Shown here: piece by piece, positions 43,129 through 50,862 of the stretch
Layout of the letters: every line of letters starts with the position of its first letter
Numbering within the stretch: position 1 is the stretch's first letter
Source: Catenulispora rubra
GTDB lineage: Bacteria; Actinomycetota; Actinomycetes; Streptomycetales; Catenulisporaceae
Length of the DNA: 64,000 bases
Direction: 5' to 3'
Assembly: GCF_015356825.1 (NCBI RefSeq)
Contig: NZ_JAACYW010000023.1
Coordinates: 1-64,000, forward strand
Notes under the pieces: model-generated
The model's database searches: none
What the model was told of the DNA's origin: nothing
What the model saw: only the letters and a program-made list of their open reading frames with translations
Program-made: the position numbers and the translations under genes

Positions 43129-44217
43129 TCACGAGCCAGGTGACGACTGGCTTCCGGATGGCTGGCTGTACGACTCCCCCGGCGGCAACGCGCTCGACGA
43201 CTGCCCTCCCGAAGGCGAGTGCCATGAGGGATCCCCGGGCGACGACTGCCATCCCAGAGGCGGACTCGACCAACCGGACGTCCCGCTCGACGGCACCCCG
43301 GAACCCGAAGCCGATCCCGGCGGAGGGGAGTAGGGCCCGCTCGAACTCGGCTCCATCAGCGCCGCCAACTGGCGGCTGAGGGCTTTGAGGTAGCCGAGCT
43401 GTGCTTTCGCGTACTGCAGCAGCTGGGGATCGCCCATGATCTTTGCCAGCTGGGTGTCGCTCAGCAGCGACACCTTCGCGGTGGGTGGCGCGATGCCGTT
43501 CATCGCGCCGCTGACGGAGGTGCCGACGAGGAGGTCGACGCGCGCGTCGTCCGGCAAGTCGCCGAAATAGCCGGCACTCTGCTGGCCCGAAGGCTCGGTG
43601 TTCACGACCACGCGCCCGCCCGCGGTGCTGGTCTGGAGGCAGCCCGAAGGGGCCGGTGTGCCGCAACCCGGCGGCTGCCCGTTCAGTGTCGCTGTCGGCT
43701 CCGTCGAGGGGAACAGATAGTTCGTGGTGCCGTCGGGCCCGGTGAGGATGAGCACCCAGCTACTCGTCGCCCGCACGCTGAATCCCGGGGGCAGCGCCGC
43801 CTGGATGAACGGCACCGAGCCCTTGGCGAAGTCGGCGTTGAAGTTCCGCTGCTCGTCGAACACCTTGCAGAAATCCGCCAGACTCCCCTTGAGGTTTCCC
43901 GGGGATTGGCAGTCCTGAGTCGGCCCCGAACCCGTCGGCTGCGACGAGACGCCTCCCATCGAGCGGTGCGTCGAGACGCCCGTCGGTGCCTGCCCGCCGG
44001 GGGCGGCGGCGTCGCCCCGGCTTCCGCCCCCGCCGCTCAGCGCGGCGACCCCGGTCGCCAACGCGACCACGGCCAACGCCGCCGCTCCGGTCAGCGTCCA
44101 GTCCCGGCGACGCCGGCGAGCGCCCCAGTCCATCGCGGGGTCGATGACGTCCCGCTGCGGCGGCTCGTCCTGCGGCGCGGGGAGGGCGCCGGACAACAGC
44201 TCACGCATGTCCTTCAC
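43129..44217 (-). CDS. Single-pass membrane protein, probable partner of the adjacent ECF sigma factor
   Basis: 362 residues. A short cytoplasmic N-terminus (VKDMRELLSGAL) and a basic stop-transfer patch (GARRRRRDW) precede one membrane helix (TLTGAAALAVVALATGVAAL). An extracytoplasmic domain with paired cysteines follows, and a Ser/Gly/Pro-rich tail of about 70 residues. GTG 44217 with GGGAGA upstream is preferred. It lies 16 bases after the sigma gene, repeating the layout of the 9161/9700 pair. Anti-sigma function is inferred from position only. Confidence 0.7.
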   Translation of the reverse strand: MKDMRELLSGALPAPQDEPPQRDVIDPAMDWGARRRRRDWTLTGAAALAVVALATGVAALSGGGGSRGDAAAPGGQAPTGVSTHRSMGGVSSQPTGSGPTQDCQSPGNLKGSLADFCKVFDEQRNFNADFAKGSVPFIQAALPPGFSVRATSSWVLILTGPDGTTNYLFPSTEPTATLNGQPPGCGTPAPSGCLQTSTAGGRVVVNTEPSGQQSAGYFGDLPDDARVDLLVGTSVSGAMNGIAPPTAKVSLLSDTQLAKIMGDPQLLQYAKAQLGYLKALSRQLAALMEPSSSGPYSPPPGSASGSGVPSSGTSGWSSPPLGWQSSPGDPSWHSPSGGQSSSALPPGESYSQPSGSQSSPGS

Positions 44218-44233
44218 AGTTCTCTTCTCCCAG

Positions 44234-44767
44234 CTAGTCACGGATGAGCTCGCTGACGGCCGCACCGAGCCGCTGCCGCAGGATGGCGATCGCGCGGGAC
44301 GTCTGGCTCTTGACGGTCCCGGGGGAGACCCCGAGCGCCTCGGCCGTCTGGTCGACGGAGAGGTCCTCCCAGAACCGCAGGACGACGACCGCCCGGGCCC
44401 GGGGCGGCAGCGTGTCGAGTGCGCTGCGCACCGCGAGCCGCAGGGCGGCGTCGTCGGCCGGGGAGGCCGGTTCGGGGATGCCGTCGAGCGCGACGGTCGC
44501 GCGGTCTTTCTGCTTCAGGTCCAGGAAGGCGCGGTACAGCACCGTTCGGGCGTACGCGTCGACCGAGTCGGCGCGCAGCACCCGGGGCCAGGACCGGAAC
44601 AGCCGACCGAAGGTCGTCTGGACCAGGTCCTCGGCGGTGTGCCAGTTCCCGCACAACAGGTACGCGCTACGGCGCAGATGGGGCTGAGCCCCCACGGCGT
44701 ACTCACGGAACTGTTCGCGGGCGTCTGCCGAACCGCCTTGCGCCAGCGGGCTCTTGAGTTTCCTCAC
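44234..44767 (-). CDS. ECF RNA polymerase sigma factor, SigE/SigM-like
   Basis: 177 residues. Region 2 is HLRRSAYLLCGNWHTAEDLV and FGRLFRSWPRV; region 4 is LDTLPPRARAVVVLRFWEDL with helix-turn-helix SVDQTAEALGVSPGTVKSQT. GTG 44767 has no visible ribosome-binding site. First gene of a two-gene unit with the membrane protein downstream. It belongs to the same general group as the 9161 sigma factor but has a distinct sequence. Confidence 0.88.
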   Translation of the reverse strand: MRKLKSPLAQGGSADAREQFREYAVGAQPHLRRSAYLLCGNWHTAEDLVQTTFGRLFRSWPRVLRADSVDAYARTVLYRAFLDLKQKDRATVALDGIPEPASPADDAALRLAVRSALDTLPPRARAVVVLRFWEDLSVDQTAEALGVSPGTVKSQTSRAIAILRQRLGAAVSELIRD

Positions 44768-44850
44768 ATCAGGTATGACCGGAGGATGGTCCGTGTGGTT
44801 GGAACAGGGACCGGGTTTCTCCGTTCCCTGCGAGCGCCCTGAATTGGGTC

Positions 44851-45501
44851 CTAGACCGGGACTTCATGGCCGATCGCCATCAGCAGCGCGCCGAGCTGCA
44901 CGATCAGCTGCCGCTCGATGTCGGTGCGGGCCAGGTCCTGGTGCTTGAGCCAGTCCAGGACCGCGGTCTCGGCGGCCGCCACCCAGCACTTGAGCGTCAT
45001 CCGGACGAGCGGATCCACGGGAGTCGGCTCGCTGAGCCCCTCCACCAGGAGCTCATAGACGGTGTCCTCCACGGAGTGCACCAGCGCCGCCGACTCCGCG
45101 CCGGAGCCGTACGCCGCCGAACCGCCGAGCAGGGCGACGAATCCGGCGGAGTGCGCCTCGGCGAACTCCACGAACGCCCGCACCGCGCGGTCCAGCCGCT
45201 GCAGCGGGGTGTCGCCGGGCTCGACCTGGGCCAGCCGCCTGGTGAGCTCGGCGGCGGCCTTGGACAGCGCGGCCGCGTAGAGCTCCTGCTTGGTGCCGAA
45301 GTAGTGGTAGACCAGCGCGCGCGAGGCGCCGGCGGCCTGCGCCACGTCGTCGACGGAGACGTCGTCGGGACCGCGCTTGGAGAGCAGGTCCAGCGCCGCC
45401 TCGATGAGCTCGTCGCGGCGGCGGTCCACCGACAGCCGGCGGCGGGGTGCCGTGCGCGTGGTCGAGCGGACGGGCTGGGAGCTGCGGGACTCGGACTGCA
45501 C
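44851..45501 (-). CDS. TetR family transcriptional regulator
   Basis: 216 residues from GTG 45501. DNA-binding domain: RRDELIEAALDLLSKRG, DVSVDDVAQAAGASRALVYH and YFGTKQELYAAAL. The C-terminal domain is helical. The frame stays open to 45558, so the start is uncertain. It is divergent from the peptidase-EphD operon, whose start codon is covered by a palindrome (45726-45744); it is the obvious candidate repressor of that operon. Ligand unknown. Confidence 0.87.
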   Translation of the reverse strand: MQSESRSSQPVRSTTRTAPRRRLSVDRRRDELIEAALDLLSKRGPDDVSVDDVAQAAGASRALVYHYFGTKQELYAAALSKAAAELTRRLAQVEPGDTPLQRLDRAVRAFVEFAEAHSAGFVALLGGSAAYGSGAESAALVHSVEDTVYELLVEGLSEPTPVDPLVRMTLKCWVAAAETAVLDWLKHQDLARTDIERQLIVQLGALLMAIGHEVPV

Positions 45502-45699
45502 ATCGCCATGCTGCCACGTCCGGGGCCGGGAACGAATCGGCAAGCGTGTCGCGACCATTCTCGAATCTGCTTCGGTCTGCCCGGATCTGCTTGAACGTCG
45601 CCGAGCATTCGCCGACTATCGGCCGACCATCCGTCGGCACCTGTCGGTGCTCGTCGGTGCTCTTTGGTCCTCGTAGGTGTCCGTTTCGGAAACGGGGTC

Positions 45700-45728
45700 T
45701 TGTCGGTTGGACACTCGGCACTTACATT
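45700..45728 (+). promoter_or_regulatory. Promoter for a leaderless transcript
   Basis: TTGTCG (45700-45705), a 17-base spacer, then TACATT (45723-45728). A start site about 7 bases on coincides with the GTG at 45736, where no ribosome-binding site is present. Confidence 0.55.
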
Positions 45729-45744
45729 AGACGCCGTGTCCAAT
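45726..45744. promoter_or_regulatory. Operator-like palindrome over the start codon
   Basis: ATTAGAC-GCCGT-GTCCAAT, palindromic except for one position pair, overlaps the -10 box and the GTG start. A second TTGGACAC at 45707-45714 pairs with GTGTCCAA at 45736-45743. The divergent TetR is the likely binder. Confidence 0.6.
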
Positions 45745-46605
45745 AATACCGGCCCCACCCCCGATGCCCTGCGGCGTCACCGCGACGCCCAGGCGCTGGC
45801 CTACCGCTGCGCCGAGACGGTCGGCGCGGGACTGGAAGCCGGCGTCACCGAGCGCGAAGTCGCCCGGCGGATGCGTGCCTACCTGCGGGAGAACGGCGTC
45901 GAGGACTTCTTCCACATCCCCTTCGCCTGGTTCGGGGAGCGCACCGCGTTCCGCTCGCTGAAGGGCCCGTGGACGCCGCTGCACTTCTTCCCGACCACCA
46001 AGCGCTTGGAGGAGGGGATGTCCTACATCCTCGACTGCTCGCCGGTGGTCGACGGTTACGTCTCCGACATCGGGTACGCCGGCGTCCTCGGGGACCCCGG
46101 CAGCAACCGAATCTTCGCCGCGCTCATGCGCGACCTCGCGGAGTACCGGACGCTGATCCTGCAACGGATCAAGGCCGGGGACACGCTCTCCGAGGTCTAC
46201 GCGGCGGTCGACGCGCTGATCGCGCGGCAGGGCTACGAGTCCCGGCACAAGGTCTACCCGGGCCGCGTCATCGGCCACCAGGTCGGCCACATGAGCCAGC
46301 GCCGCAACATGGGCCGCTACGCCTTCGGGTTCGGCCTGCGCACGCTGGAGACCCTGGGCCGCGAGATCGTCACGGAAGGCATCAAGGGCCGCTCCCCGCT
46401 GTGGGCCGGCGGCCGCGCCTCGCACCACGCCCCGACGCCGGGGCTGTGGGCGGTCGAGCCGCACATCGGCTTCCGCAATATAGGGGTGAAGTTCGAGGAG
46501 CTGCTGGTCGTCACCGAGGACGACGCCTTCTGGCTCGACGACGACCTGCCGCACGTGCGGCGCTGGCAGGAGCAGGCCCGGGTCAAGGAAGGCGCACTCG
46601 CATGA
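45736..46605 (+). CDS. M24 family metallopeptidase (Xaa-Pro aminopeptidase-like)
   Basis: 289 residues. The pita-bread metal ligands are visible: YILDCSPVVDGYVSDIGYAG (two Asp), RVIGHQVGHM (His), WAVEPHIGF (Glu) and KFEELLVVTEDDAFWL (Glu). GTG 45736 (VSNNTG) is the start that fits a leaderless promoter; upstream codons cover promoter elements. Its stop overlaps the ATG of the EphD-like gene by 4 bases (ATGA). Members cleave N-terminal residues before proline or hydrolyse related bonds; the lack of the creatinase N-domain makes the substrate uncertain. Confidence 0.87.
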   Translation: MSNNTGPTPDALRRHRDAQALAYRCAETVGAGLEAGVTEREVARRMRAYLRENGVEDFFHIPFAWFGERTAFRSLKGPWTPLHFFPTTKRLEEGMSYILDCSPVVDGYVSDIGYAGVLGDPGSNRIFAALMRDLAEYRTLILQRIKAGDTLSEVYAAVDALIARQGYESRHKVYPGRVIGHQVGHMSQRRNMGRYAFGFGLRTLETLGREIVTEGIKGRSPLWAGGRASHHAPTPGLWAVEPHIGFRNIGVKFEELLVVTEDDAFWLDDDLPHVRRWQEQARVKEGALA

Positions 46606-48398
46606 CTCAGGACGTCCGCACCCTCGCGGTCACCGTGGAGGGCGGCAAGCTCTCGGTTCGCACCTACGGTGACCCCTCCAAGCCGGTCGTTCTCCTGGTG
46701 CACGGCTATCCCGACACCCAGGCGGTGTGGGACGGCGTCGTCTCCGAACTCGTCGAGGACTTCCACGTCGTCACCTACGACACCCGCGGTATCGGCGCTT
46801 CTAAAGGTCCACTGTTCAAGCACGGCTATACGTTGGAGCACCTCGCGGACGACCTATACGCGGTCGCGGACGTAGTGGCCCCAGACCGACCGGTCCATCT
46901 GGTCGGCCACGACTGGGGTTCCATCCAGGCCTGGGAAGCGGTCACGCGCGCGGACTCCGCACAGCGTTTCCTTTCCTATACGTCGATCTCGGGTCCCTGT
47001 CTGGACCACGCGGCGATGTGGACGCGCTCCGGCATCCGTAAGCCGACGCCCAAGGCTGCCGCGCGTTCCCTGAAGCAGGCACTCGCGTCCTGGTACATCG
47101 TCGTGTTCCACCTGCCGGTGGGACCGCGGGTGGCTTGGCGGCTCGGTCTGGCCAAGCAGTGGCCGCGGATCGTCAAGGCTATAGAGGGGACCAGACTCGA
47201 TCCCTCTCCGACTCTCCATAGAGACGGCTCGCGCGGTGTCCTCTATTACCGCGCCAACATGCTGCCCAAGTTGCTACATCCCGAGGAACGGCCGACCTCC
47301 GTTCCGGTCCAGGTGCTCACACCGACCGGCGACCGGTTCGTCACCCCGGCGCTCGCCGCACAGGCACCGGCGCCGTGGACGGAACGGCTCTATGTGCGCA
47401 AGGTCCATGGCGGCCACTGGATCGTCGTCAAGAAGCCCGCACTGATCGCCGAGCGGATTCGCGAGTTCGTCCAGTCCAGCATCGCGACTCCGGGAGGACC
47501 CGAGCCTGTGCGTTCCCTATTGCGTGCCGCTGTGTCTATTGGCGCCTTCGGCGCGGGCAGCCAGGGCACCAAAGACCGGCGTGAGTTCGAGGACAAGCTG
47601 GTCGTCATCACCGGCGCCGGCTCCGGGATCGGACGGGCCACCGCCCTGGCGTTCGCCGAGAAGGGCGCGGACATCGTCGTCGCGGACATCGACGGCGTCG
47701 CTGCGGCGCGCACCGTCGAGCTCGTGGAACTGCTCGGTGCGCGGGCCTATCCCTTCACCGTGGACGTCTCCTCCGGCGAGGCGATGGAGAAGTTCGCGAA
47801 CGAGGTGAAGGAGACGGCCGGCGTTCCCGACGTCGTCGTCAACAACGCGGGCATCGGGATGTCCGGTCCGTTCCTCGCCACAGAGGTGAAGGACTGGGAG
47901 AAGATCCTCGGCGTCAACGTCTGGGGCGTCATCCACGGCGCGCGCTGCTTCGGCGAGATGATGCGGGACCGCGGCGAGGGCGGGCACATCGTGAACCTCG
48001 CGTCGGCCGCCGCGTATACGCCGTCGCGCACGCTCTCTGCCTACTCGACGTCCAAGGCCGCAGTCCTCATGCTCTCCGAGTGCCTGCGCGCGGAGTTCGC
48101 GCGGCACGGCATCGGCGTCTCGGCGATCTGCCCCGGCTTCATCGCCACCAACATCACCCGGACCACGAAGTTCGTCGGGCAGAGCGCGGAGCAGCAGGAG
48201 CGGACCCGGCAGCGCGTCACCGGGCTCTACCGGAGGCGGAACTTCGGGCCCGAGAAGGTGGCCGAGCGCATCGTGGACGCCGTCCGGCGCGACAAGCCGG
48301 TCGTGCCGGTCGCGCTGGAGGCCAGGGCGAGCAAGGCCATTTCCCGGCTGTCCCCGGCGCTGGCGCGCCGGATGGCGAAGATCGACCCGACTGGCTGA
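46602..48398 (+). CDS. ephD: EphD-like fusion: alpha/beta hydrolase (epoxide hydrolase) plus SDR
   Basis: 598 residues, matching the roughly 590 of mycobacterial EphD. Domain 1 (about 1-300): HGYPDTQAVW oxyanion hole at 34-37, nucleophile Asp104 in VGHDWGS, and a late His in VHGGHWIVVKKP. Domain 2 (about 325-598): TGAGSGIG, VVNNAGIGMSG, NLASAAAYTPS and YSTSK. Known EphD acts on epoxides of long-chain lipids (mycolic acid modification); this organism's substrate may differ. It is coupled to the M24 peptidase by a 4-base overlap and followed closely by a metal-dependent hydrolase. Confidence 0.9.
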   Translation: MTQDVRTLAVTVEGGKLSVRTYGDPSKPVVLLVHGYPDTQAVWDGVVSELVEDFHVVTYDTRGIGASKGPLFKHGYTLEHLADDLYAVADVVAPDRPVHLVGHDWGSIQAWEAVTRADSAQRFLSYTSISGPCLDHAAMWTRSGIRKPTPKAAARSLKQALASWYIVVFHLPVGPRVAWRLGLAKQWPRIVKAIEGTRLDPSPTLHRDGSRGVLYYRANMLPKLLHPEERPTSVPVQVLTPTGDRFVTPALAAQAPAPWTERLYVRKVHGGHWIVVKKPALIAERIREFVQSSIATPGGPEPVRSLLRAAVSIGAFGAGSQGTKDRREFEDKLVVITGAGSGIGRATALAFAEKGADIVVADIDGVAAARTVELVELLGARAYPFTVDVSSGEAMEKFANEVKETAGVPDVVVNNAGIGMSGPFLATEVKDWEKILGVNVWGVIHGARCFGEMMRDRGEGGHIVNLASAAAYTPSRTLSAYSTSKAAVLMLSECLRAEFARHGIGVSAICPGFIATNITRTTKFVGQSAEQQERTRQRVTGLYRRRNFGPEKVAERIVDAVRRDKPVVPVALEARASKAISRLSPALARRMAKIDPTG

Positions 48399-48412
48399 GG
48401 AGCTCCAATCCC

Positions 48413-49378
48413 ATGGCTGACACTCCAGTGGTCGCGGACTCGGCGACCTCCCCGGACCTCGACCGGCACCCGGATCTCAAGCCGCGGCGCGTGAAGTTCG
48501 ACTGGGAGAACACGCCGCTGCACTGGATCCCCGAGGACCCGTACGCGACGCACATCATCAACGTGCTGCACCTGCTGCTTCCGGCCGGCGAGCGCTGGTT
48601 CGTGCACGTCTACAAGCAGATCCTGCCCGACATCCGCGACGAGCAGCTCAAGGCCGAGGTCAAGGGCTTCATGGGGCAGGAGGGCACGCACGCGGTCGCG
48701 CACCAGAACGTGCTGCACCACATGAAGGTGCAGGGCCTGGACCCGGATCCGTTCGTGGAACAGATCGAGTGGCTCTTCGAGCAGCTGCTCGGGGACAGCA
48801 CGATGCCGCCGTTCGCGCGCAAGAAGTGGCTGCGCGAGCGGCTGGCGATCATCGCGGCGATCGAGCACTTCACCGCGGTGCTCGGCAAGTGGATCGTGGA
48901 CTCCCGCGGCCTGGACGCGGCCGGCGCCGACCCGGTGATGCTGGACCTGCTGCGCTGGCACGGCGCCGAGGAGGTGGAGCACCGGTCGGTGGCCTACGAC
49001 GTGTTCATGCACCTGGACGGCTCCTACGCCCGGCGCACCCGCGCGATGCTGGTGACCTCCATGGCGTTCGCCTGGATCTGGGGCCGCGGTGCGAAGTACA
49101 TGGTCGCCCACGATCCCCACGGGCTGCGGCCGGGACGGCCGAGTCGGATGACCGAGCGCGAGTTCCTGGGACGGTTCCGCGACGCCGCACGGCGCGGGCG
49201 GCTGCCCTCGCTGGGGAGCCTGGTCGTGGAGGTGCCGAAGTACCTCAAGCCGTCTTACCACCCTTCGTTCCACGGCTCGACGCAGTCGGCGCTGGACTAC
49301 TTGGCGGTGTCGCCGGCTGCGGTCTACGCGGCGGAGCTGGCGGCGGCGCGCAAGGGCGGCGTGGAGAACGCGGGCTGA
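48413..49378 (+). CDS. Predicted metal-dependent hydrolase (PF10118-like)
   Basis: 321 residues. Conserved His/Glu clusters typical of this family: GQEGTHAVAHQNVLHH, AAIEHFTAVLGKW and WHGAEEVEHRSVAYDVF, set in an all-helical frame like di-iron carboxylate proteins. GAGGAG overlaps the upstream stop. Third gene of the M24-EphD operon. It may modify a lipid or fatty-acid substrate shared with EphD; the activity is not established in the family. Confidence 0.85.
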   Translation: MADTPVVADSATSPDLDRHPDLKPRRVKFDWENTPLHWIPEDPYATHIINVLHLLLPAGERWFVHVYKQILPDIRDEQLKAEVKGFMGQEGTHAVAHQNVLHHMKVQGLDPDPFVEQIEWLFEQLLGDSTMPPFARKKWLRERLAIIAAIEHFTAVLGKWIVDSRGLDAAGADPVMLDLLRWHGAEEVEHRSVAYDVFMHLDGSYARRTRAMLVTSMAFAWIWGRGAKYMVAHDPHGLRPGRPSRMTEREFLGRFRDAARRGRLPSLGSLVVEVPKYLKPSYHPSFHGSTQSALDYLAVSPAAVYAAELAAARKGGVENAG

Positions 49379-49394
49379 GCGCCGTACGGCGCTC
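49377..49394. terminator. Short palindrome at an operon end
   Basis: GAGCGCC-GTAC-GGCGCTC begins inside the stop codon of the metal-dependent hydrolase gene. A 7-bp stem, weak as a terminator. Confidence 0.45.
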
Positions 49395-49521
49395 TCACCC
49401 CTCAGACGGCGGGGCCGTGGCAGATCAGGGCTGCCGCGGCTCCGCCTTTTCCTGATCTTCCAGCAGGCGTTATCTCCCGTTTCGGGCGTTTCCTGTCAGA
49501 CCGACGATCTAGCATGAGGCC

Positions 49522-50649
49522 ATGCAGCAAAGCACGGATGTCTCCGACCCCCTCTGTCAGTCCGGCCGCGCCTGGGTGGACGAGGCGATCCGGCGCGTCT
49601 CGGCGGACGCCAACCGCTCCGCGGACACGCACCTGATCCCGCTCCGGCTCCCGGATCCGTGGCCCGAGTGGGGGATCGACGTGTATCTCAAGGACGAGTC
49701 CACGCATCCGACCGGCTCGCTCAAGCACCGGCTGGCCCGCTCGCTGTTCCTCTACGGACTCTGCAACGGCTGGATCCGCGAGGGCACGACGATCGTCGAG
49801 GCGTCCAGCGGGTCCACCGCGGTCTCCGAGGCGTACTTCGCGCGGATGCTGGGCCTGCCGTTCGTGGCGGTGATGCCGCGCTCGACGTCCAAGGAGAAGT
49901 GCGAGCTCATCGAGTTCCAGGGCGGTCGGTGCCATTTCGTCGACGATCCCGGCGCGCTGTACGAGGAGGCGCGGCGGGTCGCGGCCTCGGCCCCGGAGGA
50001 GTCCGGCGGCGGGCACTACATGGACCAGTTCACCTACGCCGAGCGGGCCACCGACTGGCGGGGCAACAACAACATCGCGGAGTCGATCTTCGAGCAGATG
50101 AGCCAGGAGCGGCACACCTGTCCGTGCTGGATCGTGGTCGGGGCCGGGACCGGCGGGACGTCCGCGACGATCGGCCGGTATCTGCGGTACCAGCGGCACG
50201 CCACGCAGCTCTGCGTGGTGGACCCGGAGAACTCGGCGTTCTTCGAGGGCTGGCGCAGCCATGACCCTTCTTACGTCACCGGCAGGGGTTCGCGGATCGA
50301 GGGGATCGGGCGGCCCCGGGTGGAGCCGTCGTTCCAGCCCGACGTCGTGGACCGGATGATCCGGGTTCCCGACGCGGCGTCGATCGCCGGGATGCGGTTG
50401 GTGTCCGAGCTCTCCGGCCGGGACGCCGGCGGATCGACCGGCACCAACTTCTGGGGCGTGGTGAAGCTGATGTGCGAGCTGCGCGCCGTCGGCGGCCGGG
50501 GATCCATCGTGACGTTGTTGTGCGATGGCGGCGATCGATATCGGAACACGTATAAATCGGATGCATGGCTAGCTGAACAAGGGCTCGATCTGGCACCGTA
50601 CAGCGAACAATTGCGAGTGGCGCTCGCCACCGGGAACTGGACGGAATGA
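49522..50649 (+). CDS. cds1: L-cysteine desulfhydrase, PLP-dependent (Cds1-like)
   Basis: 375 residues. Fold-type II PLP enzyme of the cysteine synthase family: [18 protein letters not shown] with the PLP lysine at 68, [33 protein letters not shown] and STGTNFWG. The family resembles mycobacterial Cds1 (Rv3684), which breaks cysteine to H2S, pyruvate and ammonia. TAGCAT (49510-49515) is spaced for a transcript that starts near the ATG. The remaining upstream gap shows no other signal. A single gene, not in an operon. Confidence 0.85.
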   Translation: MQQSTDVSDPLCQSGRAWVDEAIRRVSADANRSADTHLIPLRLPDPWPEWGIDVYLKDESTHPTGSLKHRLARSLFLYGLCNGWIREGTTIVEASSGSTAVSEAYFARMLGLPFVAVMPRSTSKEKCELIEFQGGRCHFVDDPGALYEEARRVAASAPEESGGGHYMDQFTYAERATDWRGNNNIAESIFEQMSQERHTCPCWIVVGAGTGGTSATIGRYLRYQRHATQLCVVDPENSAFFEGWRSHDPSYVTGRGSRIEGIGRPRVEPSFQPDVVDRMIRVPDAASIAGMRLVSELSGRDAGGSTGTNFWGVVKLMCELRAVGGRGSIVTLLCDGGDRYRNTYKSDAWLAEQGLDLAPYSEQLRVALATGNWTE

Positions 50650-50687
50650 CCCCTGTGACCGCACCGGATCGGCCCCACGTCCGGTGA

Positions 50688-50857
50688 TTGTCACAAAGCT
50701 GTTTCGAAGACTTTACCTGCGCGGGGGCAACCATGGAGTGCTACGTATCTAGTCCCATGGCTTTCTACGCAGATCGCAGGATGCGCAGATTCCCGGCTCT
50801 GGGGAGGGTTGCGTGGGCGGATCAGATATTGCCGCCCCGCGCCCCGCCCACGGAGGA
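50688..50857 (+). promoter_or_regulatory. Promoter and 5' leader of the first cell-wall-binding repeat gene
   Basis: TTGTCA (50688-50693) and TTACCT (50713-50718) make a possible promoter with a long 19-base spacer. The leader of over 100 bases contains CGTGGGCGG (50812-50820), perfectly complementary to CCGCCCACG (50844-50852). The end of that stem touches the GGAGGA ribosome-binding site (50852-50857), so the hairpin could modulate translation. Confidence 0.45.
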
Positions 50858-50862
50858 ACCGC

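Noticed and set aside
43110-43135. Three GTCACGAG repeats at 9-base spacing, considered as a CRISPR-like or iteron array
   Set aside because: Too short, mostly just downstream of a coding end, and without spacers.
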